A DNA stretch of 22,936 bases from Candidatus Eiseniibacteriota bacterium (GTDB lineage Bacteria; Arandabacterota; Arandabacteria; JAGLYR01), in assembly GCA_023132135.1 (NCBI GenBank), contig JAGLYR010000057.1, forward strand, positions 1 through 22,936, given 5' to 3'. Below, piece by piece: positions 8,132-16,023 of this stretch. The notes beneath the pieces are model-generated. The model ran no database searches and was not told where the DNA came from. It saw only the letters and a list, made by a program, of their open reading frames with translations. The translations under genes and the position numbers were made by a program. Every line of letters begins with the position of its first letter. Positions within the stretch are counted from its first letter, which is position 1.

Positions 8132-8250
8132 AGGGGACGTAGTTAGCTTTATTAGCTTATTGTGCGTCTTTTCGGCACCATCTGTCCATATCTTGGATCG
8201 GTGGTGCCTGGTGACAGCCCAATAAGCTAATAAAGCTAACTACGTCCCCT
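8132..8250. mobile_element. 119-bp palindromic element with 31-bp perfect inverted repeats
   Basis: The arms 8132-8162 and 8220-8250 are exact reverse complements over 31 bases, beginning AGGGGACGTAG and ending CTACGTCCCCT. The 57-base centre contains a second nested pair, GGCACCA (8174-8180) and TGGTGCC (8202-8208). It carries no gene. It is flanked by gene fragments from two different families, a NYN nuclease on one side and an ATPase on the other. Its form fits a MITE or a RAYT-type palindromic unit; which family is inferred only. Confidence 0.85.
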
Positions 8251-8391
8251 CCCCCTCCCCTCTCCCTCCCCGAAGGACAACTTCCCGGAACCATTATCTC
8301 CGTAGACGACCATCGACTTGCAGTCCGGTTTGAGCGAAACCGGATCGGCGGCTCCGCGAAACCAAGACAGCTGGATAGCTTTGATCCTCAT
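8236..8391 (-). pseudogene. SMC/RecF-like ATPase, 5' fragment ending after Walker A
   Basis: The ATG at 8391 overlaps the stop of the preceding 70-residue gene (ATGA), a sign of translational coupling. It encodes MRIKAIQLSWFRGAADPVSL and then SMVVYGDNGSGKLSF, the typical N-terminus of AAA_23/RecF/SMC-type ATPases whose Walker A is usually GxNGxGKSS(F/L). After this the frame runs through a G-rich tract (GEGEGRGRGRS) and stops at 8236 inside the palindromic element. Only 51 codons remain of a protein normally many hundreds of residues long; the Walker A Ser/Thr is also changed to Leu. It is therefore dead. Its former partners are the intact upstream 70-residue and HEPN-like genes. Confidence 0.75.
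8246..8271. repeat. Pyrimidine-rich tract (G-rich on the minus strand)
   Basis: A 26-base run of C and T with several CCCC and CCC blocks directly beside the palindromic element, at the point where ATPase homology ends. The minus strand has at least four G-runs and could form a G-quadruplex. Such a tract may mark a recombination or replication-slippage breakpoint. Confidence 0.55.
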
Positions 8392-8600
8392 TGCTTCGTC
8401 TCCAACTTGGGCGGGGGAGGGACCATGTCAGAAATAAGCGCCGCCGCAACGCTTGTGAGCTCTGTCGGGCGGAGCTGCCGCTCGCTGAGTTGCCCGTTCA
8501 GCAGCTCCTCGATCCGGGCAGAAACTGCCTCGGTTACAGAGGCATGAAGCTTCCGGGCTTCCGTTATTCGGGCTGCGGCCCAGTGCGCGTCATTCGACAT
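8388..8600 (-). CDS. 70-residue protein coupled to the truncated ATPase
   Basis: The ATG at 8600 has GGAG seven to eight bases upstream, so I prefer it over the longer frame that begins at 8666. The product, starting MSNDAHWAAARITEARKLHA, is mostly alpha-helical by composition, with an Ala/Glu/Leu-rich central stretch (VTEAVSARIEELLNGQLSER) and a Pro-rich tail (VPPPPKLETKQ). It has no signal peptide, membrane segment or recognisable catalytic motif. Its stop overlaps the ATPase ATG by four bases, and an HEPN-like gene precedes it by 145 bases. That layout suggests a small accessory or regulatory subunit of an ATPase complex. I do not recognise a family; the gene itself appears intact. Confidence 0.65.
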   Translation of the reverse strand: MSNDAHWAAARITEARKLHASVTEAVSARIEELLNGQLSERQLRPTELTSVAAALISDMVPPPPKLETKQ

Positions 8601-8745
8601 TCTGGGTCTCCATGGGAAAGATATCGACGCGTCGGGCACGACTCGACATGTCATCGCGCCACGCAACGACGTGTTTCGACATCAGCTTGTTCGCCGCGGC
8701 TGAGCCGCACCGGCGGAAGTGGTAATTTTGCATCCTGATAGTCAC

Positions 8746-9486
8746 CTATTCACTTCTCAAGAGGAAAGATCTACACTGCTTGCGATAGTGTGCCAGCCCC
8801 TCGGCAGCCACAATTCGCGCGGCTTTCGCTAAATTCCGCAGTTCCTCCGCCGCATCGCTCATGTCCCCCGCAGTGCCCTCGTCAACCGTGGCCGCAAGTT
8901 GACGCAGTCTGTGGGCTTTGGCCTCCACTGTCCCGTCGGGAATCCAGCCGACAATCGCAAGGACACTCTCCCTGAACTCAGAGCGCTGCTCCGGAGTCCC
9001 CGGGAAATCGTTGACGTATGACCAATAGTAACGAACGAACTCGCTATGCAGATAGTGTACCCAGAACACCGACCGTTCGGATTCTTCGAGGAGCTGCATG
9101 AACTTGGGCACGATCAGGTTCGGTTGATAGTGAAACACGCTGTTCCGGTATCGGCGGAGCATGCCAACAAGGTCCGACTGCCGAACCAGCGACTGATCAA
9201 TGATTGGGTCGTGCAGATCGGCCTCCCGCCATCCATCAAGGACGACGTACTCGGAGGCATACCACTGCGACAAGAGCGCAAAGAAATGCCACCAGTCCTG
9301 CCATTCCTCTTTCAGACGCGATCCGCCCGCGTAGTGGTCCAAGTGCCGGCGCGCGAGATCGGCCCAGAACAGATGCCTGGCCCAGGCGAGAATTGTCTCC
9401 TGTTTCTCAAGCGTCCACATGTCTCGCATCAGCCGCCGAACTACTGGCAAAAGGTCCGAGAGGCAGCGCGCTCGGCGTGCTATCAC
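8746..9486 (-). CDS. HEPN-like protein of a defence-type operon
   Basis: Up to 246 residues from the GTG at 9486, which has GAGGG six bases upstream; ATGs at 9429 and 9420 (the latter giving MWTLEKQETILAWARHLF) are also plausible and look more natural as protein starts. The sequence is helical and rich in Trp and Tyr. Around residues 110-121 it reads LRRYRNSVFHYQ, matching the HEPN RNase motif R-N-x3-H (Arg114, His119). HEPN proteins are RNases or RNA-binding toxins frequent in abortive-infection systems. The helix arrangement before the motif (QDWWHFFALLSQWYASEYVVLDGW) suits the two-helix HEPN core. It precedes the 70-residue gene and the broken ATPase on the same strand, so it may be the effector of that module. 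The assignment rests on motif and context, not on a full family match. Confidence 0.65.
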   Translation of the reverse strand: MIARRARCLSDLLPVVRRLMRDMWTLEKQETILAWARHLFWADLARRHLDHYAGGSRLKEEWQDWWHFFALLSQWYASEYVVLDGWREADLHDPIIDQSLVRQSDLVGMLRRYRNSVFHYQPNLIVPKFMQLLEESERSVFWVHYLHSEFVRYYWSYVNDFPGTPEQRSEFRESVLAIVGWIPDGTVEAKAHRLRQLAATVDEGTAGDMSDAAEELRNLAKAARIVAAEGLAHYRKQCRSFLLRSE

Positions 9487-9786
9487 TCGTCGCCCTCAAT
9501 GCCGTTGTTGGCTTTCTCCCTTTCAATCACGCGGCTTCCCAGTAACAGGATACACATTCTTCGGTATCCAGAGTTGGCGATACCGGATTCCCGCCATCGC
9601 GGCCCCGCAGTCACCTCGTAGCTGATTTCCTCAGCCCTTCCACACGCTCTCCAGCTTCAACTCCAATAACTTCTCCAGAATCTCCTCATTCGTCATGTCT
9701 GGCAACCATGTGTACTATGGGCACATGTCACCACCTGTGCCAGCGGTCGATGGTCCGACTTGGAGAGTGACCCGCGCCGTTCACCC
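9487..9786. other. Gap downstream of the RM gene; repeat-like, no firm gene
   Basis: On the minus strand a 21-codon frame (MTNEEILEKLLELKLESVWK, stop about 9630) resembles the start of IstB-type ATPases (pattern LEKL-x-x-LKL) but ends at once, so it could be an IS21 scrap or a chance peptide. Next to it, 9555-9605 (GGTATCCAGAG, then GGATTCCCGCCATCGCGG) resembles common dispersed intergenic palindromes. No full gene is supported. Confidence 0.35.
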
Positions 9787-12700
9787 CTACCCCTCCCCCT
9801 CCACAATCCTGATTTCCTCATCCGTAAGCCCGTAGAGTTCATAGACGAGCTGGTCGATTTGCTTGTCGGTGGCGTCGATCTTGCGCTCGCGGGCCGCTTT
9901 CGCGGCTGGAGCTGAGTTCCCAGCTGACGATTCATGAAGATCCAGCATCCTGCGAACCAGCGACACCAACCTGTCGTGGAGTTCCTGGTCCTTTCGGCTC
10001 GTCGGATCCGGCAACATGAGAGGTAGTCGCTCAATGTACTGGCGACTGTATGCGTAGTAGCCACCTCGAAACCGGCTGCTTATACATTTCAGGTAGTAGT
10101 CGACCAACCGTGAATTGAGCAACCCAAGCACGTACTCATACCCCACAGCACATCCGCTCTTCAGTATGATACCGTATCCACCTCCACCCCCTCCCCCCGA
10201 ACCAACAAAATACGCTTTGCCCTCGGCGTCAAGAGCATAGCATGCACCCGCAGCTATCGAAGGGACGAGGATCTTGCGCTTTGAGAACAGCGTGACACTC
10301 TTGGGATATACGTAGCCATACCACCCCGAATGCTTCATCTTTCCCCGTTCTCTGCCTCGCAACGTTTCTCGGTTTTCAAGCAAGTACTCCCATGCCAACG
10401 GGAATTTCTTCTGATACGCACTGGGAGGAATTAAGGTGACCTTCCCTGTTTTGGTTGTGGCAACCGGGTCGTAGGGAAAGAGGATTCGCTTCGAGGGACC
10501 AGCGGAGTACCGGCGAATGTCAAGCGATCCCTTGCATAGAGGCGGGACTGCCTCGGATTCAAGGAGATGTTCCTTGCCGGTAGCCTTCGAGGCGACTCTA
10601 ATGCGGCCTCGGCTTTCTAGTCCGAGAGGTTCCAAGATGTAGACGGGATCACTACTCGTTACGAGACCTTGGAATACATGCTCTGCGATATCGGCAAGCC
10701 TCGTGGGCGCCTTCCCAAGTCTGTGGAAGATCTCCGCTCCCTTCCCCACGACGAAGTTCCACTCGCTCTCATCGACCGACTTCAAAGGAACGTCGCCCGC
10801 TGTCGCCCTCCCGGTTGCTCTCCACTGACCTAGGTCATCGACTCTGAAAAACTGACAGTTTTGGCCAGGAGTCTTTGCCAGAAACAGCAGGCAAGTGTAC
10901 GTCGACGCACCTGCAAACACCTGTTGATCTCCGAAATGCACCACCTCTGCCAGATGCTGGCCCTTAGAGATCATTGAACGCAGAGCACCGCCGTACTTCG
11001 CAGTGAAGAACTTGTGGGGCAGGATCATCCCAAAACAACCCTGCTTATTCAATAGGGCTAGACCGCGCTCAACAAAAACGACATAGATGTCATAGTTACC
11101 CTTGGCCGCCGAGAGGTAACCTTCCTTGTAGAGATCAACCTCAACCGGAGCCCACTCTCTCATTGTCTGTATCCTGATATACGGCGGATTGCCAATGACC
11201 GCGTCAAACCCACCGCGCTTCATGATGTCCGCGAACTCTCTCTTCCAATCGAAGGGATTGATTCGCTTCCACTCTTCGTCGGTGATGAGGCCGAGGTCCC
11301 CCTGTTTCTGGAAATCGGGCTCGATGAGGGAGTTTCCGCACTTGATGTTGTTCCCAAGGTCCGGAAGAGCCCGCTCGCGCCAGAGGGCGAGCTGGCGCTG
11401 GAGGGTGTCCTGGTTCTCACCTTCGAGAACTTTAAGTAGAAGGCTGAGCTTCGTGACCTCGACGGCCTGGGAATCGATGTCTACGCCGTAGATGTTCGCC
11501 AGGAGGATTCGCTTCTTCTCCTTCGTCGTGAGCAACCACTGTCCTCCGGGCCCCTGATAGATCGGCATCTGAGGCTTCGGTCCGGGGACCATGGCGCGGA
11601 GATTCTTCGCCGGGATCTTGCCCTTGGCGTCGATGGTGCTGAGCAGATTCTTCTGGTACCAGTCCCGGTGGAAGTCGAGGAGCCACTGGTAGGCGCCGAG
11701 GAGGAAGGACCCCGATCCGCAGGCAGGATCGAGAATGCGAAGATCAGTAATCTCCTTGGGTGTCTTGCCCTCGCAGAGCTTGCCGACGGTGTGCTTGACG
11801 ATGTAATCGACGATGTAGGTCGGCGTGTAGTAGACGCCGCCCGCTTTCCTGACCTCGGGCTTCTCCTCCACTTTCGCCTGATGGGAGGGAGTCAGCCGAA
11901 TGACCTTCCCCAGGAACTGTTCATAGACATGGCCCAGGATATCCGCGCCGAGCACCGAGAACTCATAAGGGCACTCCGGATAGTAGAGCCCCTTGAAGAT
12001 CGTCTTCAGAACCTTGTCATCCACCTTCACCTTCGGGGTGAACTCATCCCGCCTGAAATCGAAGAGCCCCGAGTTGTACTTGTCGTCTGCAGCGTGGAAG
12101 ATCTCGAACAGTCTCTTGTACGTCCTGACTCCGTTCAGGAGCGCTTGAAGCCGGCCGTAGTCCTCGATCCCCCGATCCTCGCACATCCGGAGGAAGATGA
12201 TCCGATCGATGGTCCTCTGGACGGCGAAGTTGAGTTCTTCCAGGGTGAGCCGTGGATTTCGGAGCGCCATGTTCCGGGCAAGGGCGACCCGCCAGCTCTC
12301 GATTTCCTTGAGAAACTCCGCGTCGACCTCTTGCGTGCCGCGCTTCCGGCCTTTCTCCGCGTACTTGTCGAAGGAGCCTTGAAGGACGGCCGCCTTGCCG
12401 AAAACCTCGGCGATCTCGTCCAGACGATCGGGGTATTCGTTGTAGGTGATGTACTGAATTCGGCCGGTGCTGACCTTATCCCTGAGTTTGGGTCGGACCC
12501 GGCAGTCGTAGACAGCGAACTCCTCGAAGTCGCTCAAGATGGAGAGAGGAAGCTTGGCGCTCCACCCATAGCGGCGCAATTGATAGGCCGCGCTCGGCTC
12601 GTCCTTCACGCTCACGGAGGGTTTCTTCGCTTCAAGGAAGAACTTGCGGACGCCACCGACGCGGAAGCAGTAGTCCGGGGCCTTCGTAGCTCCCCCGATT

Positions 12701-12906
12701 TTGATGGCGTCCTCGTGCACGACCTCCTTGTACTGCTCCGCCCAGCCTTGCCGGTTGTAGAGATCCCAGCCAAGCGCCTCGAAGAACGGATCGATGAACT
12801 CCCGCCGGAGGGATGCTTCCTTGTAGCCGGGTCGCTTGTACGCCTCCAGGTTCCGGTCGAACCGCTCGACCAGCTCCTCGATCTTCGCCCGGGTGTCTTC
12901 CGCCAT
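9787..12906 (-). CDS. Type IIG-like restriction-modification enzyme (fused nuclease, N6-adenine methyltransferase and specificity domain)
   Basis: A single chain of 1039 residues from ATG 12906, preceded by GGGGGA five bases upstream; the longer frame from 13017 overlaps the Yip1 gene and lacks support. Order of parts: an N-terminal PD-ExK nuclease (Pro77-Asp78 in APDYCF, Glu92 and Lys94 in FLEAKK), a helical linker (~200-360), an Eco57I-like adenine-N6 methyltransferase with motif I DPACGSGSF (~391-400) and motif IV NPPY (~572), and a C-terminal TaqI-type target-recognition region with repeated hydrophobic strands (LLNSRLVDYYLKCIS, YIERLPLMLP). Size and order match type IIG/IIL enzymes that need no partner genes. 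A run of eight glycines (VGSGGGGGGGYG region, ~10170-10200) is unusual but lies in a loop-like region. All key residues are present, so it should be functional. It probably methylates adenine and cuts unmethylated foreign DNA. The recognition site cannot be read. Confidence 0.93.
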   Translation of the reverse strand: MAEDTRAKIEELVERFDRNLEAYKRPGYKEASLRREFIDPFFEALGWDLYNRQGWAEQYKEVVHEDAIKIGGATKAPDYCFRVGGVRKFFLEAKKPSVSVKDEPSAAYQLRRYGWSAKLPLSILSDFEEFAVYDCRVRPKLRDKVSTGRIQYITYNEYPDRLDEIAEVFGKAAVLQGSFDKYAEKGRKRGTQEVDAEFLKEIESWRVALARNMALRNPRLTLEELNFAVQRTIDRIIFLRMCEDRGIEDYGRLQALLNGVRTYKRLFEIFHAADDKYNSGLFDFRRDEFTPKVKVDDKVLKTIFKGLYYPECPYEFSVLGADILGHVYEQFLGKVIRLTPSHQAKVEEKPEVRKAGGVYYTPTYIVDYIVKHTVGKLCEGKTPKEITDLRILDPACGSGSFLLGAYQWLLDFHRDWYQKNLLSTIDAKGKIPAKNLRAMVPGPKPQMPIYQGPGGQWLLTTKEKKRILLANIYGVDIDSQAVEVTKLSLLLKVLEGENQDTLQRQLALWRERALPDLGNNIKCGNSLIEPDFQKQGDLGLITDEEWKRINPFDWKREFADIMKRGGFDAVIGNPPYIRIQTMREWAPVEVDLYKEGYLSAAKGNYDIYVVFVERGLALLNKQGCFGMILPHKFFTAKYGGALRSMISKGQHLAEVVHFGDQQVFAGASTYTCLLFLAKTPGQNCQFFRVDDLGQWRATGRATAGDVPLKSVDESEWNFVVGKGAEIFHRLGKAPTRLADIAEHVFQGLVTSSDPVYILEPLGLESRGRIRVASKATGKEHLLESEAVPPLCKGSLDIRRYSAGPSKRILFPYDPVATTKTGKVTLIPPSAYQKKFPLAWEYLLENRETLRGRERGKMKHSGWYGYVYPKSVTLFSKRKILVPSIAAGACYALDAEGKAYFVGSGGGGGGGYGIILKSGCAVGYEYVLGLLNSRLVDYYLKCISSRFRGGYYAYSRQYIERLPLMLPDPTSRKDQELHDRLVSLVRRMLDLHESSAGNSAPAAKAARERKIDATDKQIDQLVYELYGLTDEEIRIVEGEG

Positions 12907-12956
12907 GCTGTCCCCCGATCCCCCTTGCCGCCGCACGCTCCTCACCTCTTCTCCAG

Positions 12957-13481
12957 CTACACCCCCCGCCCCAACAGTGCGAACATCAAACCGAAGATGA
13001 GCGCCTGGACAACCCATCCAATGACACAGACTCCCACCGCGCGGAGTGTGCTGGTGTAGTCCAGGGCCTGCCGCACGGCAATCACCATGGCGGCCAGCAT
13101 CCAGACCGAGGCCAAGAAGAAGACGATTCCTCCCAAAAGCGGAATAATGCCCAGGATACGAATCATCCCAGGAGCGCTGGCAAAACCTATGGTGCGCAGC
13201 AGTTCCCCGTGATCCGCACGGGTTTGCGGCTCCGGCAAGAGCCTGGTCCCGATGACGTAGGTCAGATACGCCCAGACATACCAGCTGATGAGAGCGGTGA
13301 TGGTTCCGACAACCATGCCTCCGAAACCCCGTCCTCCGATCGTTGCCACCCCGGCGGCGAGGCTGGACAGTACTACCACGAGCATCGCCTGGCCGAGGGC
13401 GGACTTGTCCGCCTCGACTTCCTCGTATACACCGACATCCAGCTTGGCCGCTCGAATCACGCGATCTTTGAAATCACTCAT
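12957..13481 (-). CDS. Yip1-family integral membrane protein
   Basis: A protein of 174 residues starting at ATG 13481, where GGAGGGGG lies immediately upstream; the longer frame to 13574 has no site. The N-terminus (MSDFKDRVIRAAKLDVGVYE) is cytosolic, followed by about five hydrophobic segments: AMLVVVLSSLAAGVATIG, GMVVGTITALISWYVWAYL, MIRILGIIPLLGGIVFFLAS, WMLAAMVIAVRQAL and VGVCVIGWVVQALIFGLMFALL. The sequence WYVWAYLTYVIGTRL and the following AxGxFA-like stretch (GFASAPGMIRILG) are typical of bacterial Yip1/YIP1-like domains. Their biochemical role in bacteria is not established. The stop lies 50 bases before the RM start on the same strand, so the two may share a transcript, but no functional link is evident. 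Confidence 0.8.
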   Translation of the reverse strand: MSDFKDRVIRAAKLDVGVYEEVEADKSALGQAMLVVVLSSLAAGVATIGGRGFGGMVVGTITALISWYVWAYLTYVIGTRLLPEPQTRADHGELLRTIGFASAPGMIRILGIIPLLGGIVFFLASVWMLAAMVIAVRQALDYTSTLRAVGVCVIGWVVQALIFGLMFALLGRGV

Positions 13482-13545
13482 TTCCCCCTCCGAAACCCGC
13501 ACCTCTGCGAGTGAATCCGTTGCCCCGTAGTGAAACTCCGGGGAA

Positions 13546-13574
13546 ATACTACACCGGGCATCTGAAGAACACAA
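13546..13574 (-). promoter_or_regulatory. Possible promoter for the Yip1 / RM genes
   Basis: TTGTGT (13569-13574) and TAGTAT (13546-13551) are separated by 17 bases on the minus strand, about 65 bases ahead of the ATG at 13481. The -35 matches three and the -10 four of six consensus positions, so this is only a candidate. No better pair is visible in the divergent region. Confidence 0.35.
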
Positions 13575-13693
13575 CCCCTCTCGGTTTCCGGTCCCCCTGG
13601 TCCATTTTCAACACCGTGTCGCCGGAACCGCAGCAGAAAATTGGTGAGAAACGCGGGCTACGCGTGTACTATGTCCTCAGAATGGAGGGAATC

Positions 13694-15874
13694 ATGCGAA
13701 AAGCGTCAGCCGAAGTTGCGCAAAAAATATTCCTGGTTGGAGTGTCCGCCCTGTTGCTCGCAGCATCTTCAGTCGGGGCATCGGAGGGTGAAGAGAAGGT
13801 CAAGAACGGAGATCTCTTCCGGTACGCCCCTGCCCCGCGGGTGTCTCAAGTCGATGTGTACCACGGGGTCGAGGTTGCAGATCCATACCGGTGGCTGGAG
13901 GAACTGGACTCCGAGCAGACAGCCGAGTGGGTCGAAGCGCAGAATGAAATCTCGAGACCCTACCTGGAGAGCATTCCTCAGCGTACCGCCATCAAGGAAC
14001 GGGTGACAGAGCTGTGGGACTACGAGCGCTATGGCCTGCCCTTTACGGAAGGTGGCAGGTATTTCTTCACCCGCAACAGTGGGCTGCAGGACCAGAGTGT
14101 TCTCTACGCGGCCGAGTCGCTCGGGGAGAAGCCGCGTATTCTGATCGATCCGAATACCTTCAGTGAGGATGCGACGATTGCGCTCGCCTCCTACTCGGTG
14201 AGCCCGAATGGGCGGCTCATCGCCTACGCGGTGTCGGACGGTGGCTCCGACTGGAAAACATGGAAGATCCGCGACGTTGGGACCGGCGAGGATCTCCCGG
14301 ACCATCTCGGTTTCACCAAGTTCTCGGATGTGTCCTGGACACGGAACAGCGCGGAGTTCTACTACAGTCGTTATCCGCAAGGCGCGGATGGCAAAGCGGA
14401 CGCCTCCGCAGGTGTGTCCATCTATCATCATACGGTGGGAGATGAACAGGTCACAGACCCACTGGTTTACTCAATTCCTGGTGAATCCGGGCAGGATCCA
14501 TACGGAACCGTGACTGAAGACGGGAGATACCTGACCATATCAGTATTCAAGGGATACACCGCCAACGCTTTCTACTACAAGGAAATGGGAACTCCGGACT
14601 CTCCGGTAGTCCGCATGCTCGACAACTGGGATGCCTGGTATGATTTCCTGGGCAACGATGGGACGCTGTTCTACTTCCGGACAAACCGCGACGCGCCTCT
14701 CTGGAAGGTAATCGCAATTGACGTTGACACCCCCGAGTCTCCGAACTGGCGTGATGTCGTCCCCGAAGCAGAGGAGACCCTTCGGAGTGCAACTTACGTG
14801 GGTGACCGATTTGTGGCCCAATACTTGAAGGATGCCCATGCTCTCGTGAGGGTGTTCGATTCCCAAGGTGTTCTCACGCGTGAGATCGATCTCCCCGGAC
14901 TGGGCAGTGTGTCCGGCTTTGGTGGGCACGCGGATGATCCGGAGACATTCTACTCCTTTGCCAGCTTCACGAAGCCACGAGCGATATTCCGGTACGACGT
15001 CCACACAGGTGAAACCCGCCCCCTGTCGGAGATAATCACAAGCCAGCCGGACGCCGGGATCGACCCGGAGGTCTACGATACCAGACAGGTTTTCTATACG
15101 AGCAAAGACGGAACAAGGGTGCCGATGTTCATCATACACCGGAAGGGAATTGAGTTGGACGGCCGGAACCCGACTTTGCTGTACGGGTATGGCGGATTCA
15201 ATGCTTCGCTTACACCGCGCTACCGCGTCTCGTGGGCGGTGTGGATGGAGATGGGCGGGATAGTGGCAGTCCCCAATCTCCGCGGTGGGGGCGAGTACGG
15301 TGAGGAGTGGCACGAGGCTGGAACGAAGCTCAGGAAACAGAATGTGTTCGATGATTTCATTGCCGCTGCGGAGTGGTTGATCGAGAACAGGTACACTTCG
15401 ACTCCCAGGCTGGCAATCATGGGAGCAAGCAACGGCGGTCTGTTGGCGGCGGCGGTAATGGTACAGCGGCCCGATCTGTTTGGGGCAGTGCTTCCCGATG
15501 TGGGAGTGCTCGACATGTTGCGGTATCACACGCCGTGTGCAAATGCCCGCCAGTGGTCCAGCGACTACGGGCTAAGCGAAAACGAAGATGAATTCCACGC
15601 GCTGTTTGCCTATTCGCCTTACCACAACGTGAAAGCGGGAACTTGCTATCCTCCGACCCTTGTCACGACTGCGGACCATGATGACCGGGTGGTCCCCTGG
15701 CACAGCTTCAAGTTCGGAGCCGAGCTACAGTACGCCCAGGGATGTGAGAACCCTGTCCTGGTCCGTGTGGAGACGCGCGCCGGTCACGGCGCCGGGATGC
15801 CAACGTGGATGCGGATTGAAAGCATTGCCGACCGGTGGGCGTTCCTGGCGCGGACATTCGAAATGGCACACTAG
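13694..15874 (+). CDS. Exported prolyl oligopeptidase (S9A)
   Basis: A 726-residue serine peptidase that cleaves short peptides after proline, here probably in the periplasm. The ATG at 13694 has GGAGGG four bases upstream and starts a signal peptide (MRKASAEVAQKIFLVGVSAL...) with likely cleavage after VGA; the longer frame from 13511 is not used. The N-terminal part carries the family signature YHGVEVADPYRWLEELDS, followed by a seven-bladed propeller (~90-450). The C-terminal alpha/beta-hydrolase has catalytic Ser579 (GASNGGLL), Asp664 (ADHDDRVVPWHSFKF) and His698 (RAGHGAG). Supporting family blocks are FYTSKDGTRVPMFI, LYGYGGFNASLTPRY and NLRGGGEYGEEWHEAG. Length and residues are normal for the family. 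It is the only plus-strand gene in its neighbourhood, divergent from Yip1 and convergent with the MinD-like gene. Confidence 0.95.
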   Translation: MRKASAEVAQKIFLVGVSALLLAASSVGASEGEEKVKNGDLFRYAPAPRVSQVDVYHGVEVADPYRWLEELDSEQTAEWVEAQNEISRPYLESIPQRTAIKERVTELWDYERYGLPFTEGGRYFFTRNSGLQDQSVLYAAESLGEKPRILIDPNTFSEDATIALASYSVSPNGRLIAYAVSDGGSDWKTWKIRDVGTGEDLPDHLGFTKFSDVSWTRNSAEFYYSRYPQGADGKADASAGVSIYHHTVGDEQVTDPLVYSIPGESGQDPYGTVTEDGRYLTISVFKGYTANAFYYKEMGTPDSPVVRMLDNWDAWYDFLGNDGTLFYFRTNRDAPLWKVIAIDVDTPESPNWRDVVPEAEETLRSATYVGDRFVAQYLKDAHALVRVFDSQGVLTREIDLPGLGSVSGFGGHADDPETFYSFASFTKPRAIFRYDVHTGETRPLSEIITSQPDAGIDPEVYDTRQVFYTSKDGTRVPMFIIHRKGIELDGRNPTLLYGYGGFNASLTPRYRVSWAVWMEMGGIVAVPNLRGGGEYGEEWHEAGTKLRKQNVFDDFIAAAEWLIENRYTSTPRLAIMGASNGGLLAAAVMVQRPDLFGAVLPDVGVLDMLRYHTPCANARQWSSDYGLSENEDEFHALFAYSPYHNVKAGTCYPPTLVTTADHDDRVVPWHSFKFGAELQYAQGCENPVLVRVETRAGHGAGMPTWMRIESIADRWAFLARTFEMAH

Positions 15875-15919
15875 CCTGGACTATGCACAAATCCGGGAGG
15901 ATTTGTACACAGTCCAGGC
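15874..15919. terminator. Bidirectional terminator-like hairpin
   Basis: An imperfect palindrome beginning at the last base of the peptidase stop codon. GCCTGGACT and AGTCCAGGC form the outer stem, ACAAATCC and GGATTTGT the inner one, around a short GGGA loop. There is no clear T-run. The convergent arrangement of flanking genes suits a shared terminator. Confidence 0.6.
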
Positions 15920-15922
15920 AGA

Positions 15923-16014
15923 GCAATAGAGAATAGATCCCGGACAGGAGCATCATAGAAACACCTTCACACTTCTCTATTGCGGTCTATTTTCTATTGT
16001 CTATTCTCCTGTCC
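15923..16014. repeat. Nested inverted repeats and TCTATT direct repeats between convergent genes
   Basis: GCAATAGAGAA (15923-15933) is the exact complement of TTCTCTATTGC (15973-15983), and GGACAGGAG (15942-15950) of CTCCTGTCC (16006-16014). The hexamer TCTATT occurs four times at 15976, 15986, 15993 and 16000. The stretch is more AT-rich than its surroundings. It may add to termination for the minus-strand gene or be the remains of a small palindromic element. Confidence 0.55.
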
Positions 16015-16023
16015 TAATCCAAG

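Noticed and set aside
9693-10064. 123-codon minus-strand frame at the RM 3' end
   Set aside because: Out of frame with the RM coding sequence it overlaps; Ser/Thr/Arg-rich shadow.
10170-10205. Frameshift in the RM gene at the C-rich run
   Set aside because: The frame continues intact through the oligoglycine into a sensible C-terminal domain, so there is no evidence of a shift.
11668-13059. 463-codon open frame on the plus strand
   Set aside because: Antisense to the methyltransferase gene and made mostly of Glu/Leu/Asp repeats mirroring its codons; no ribosome binding site and no motif.
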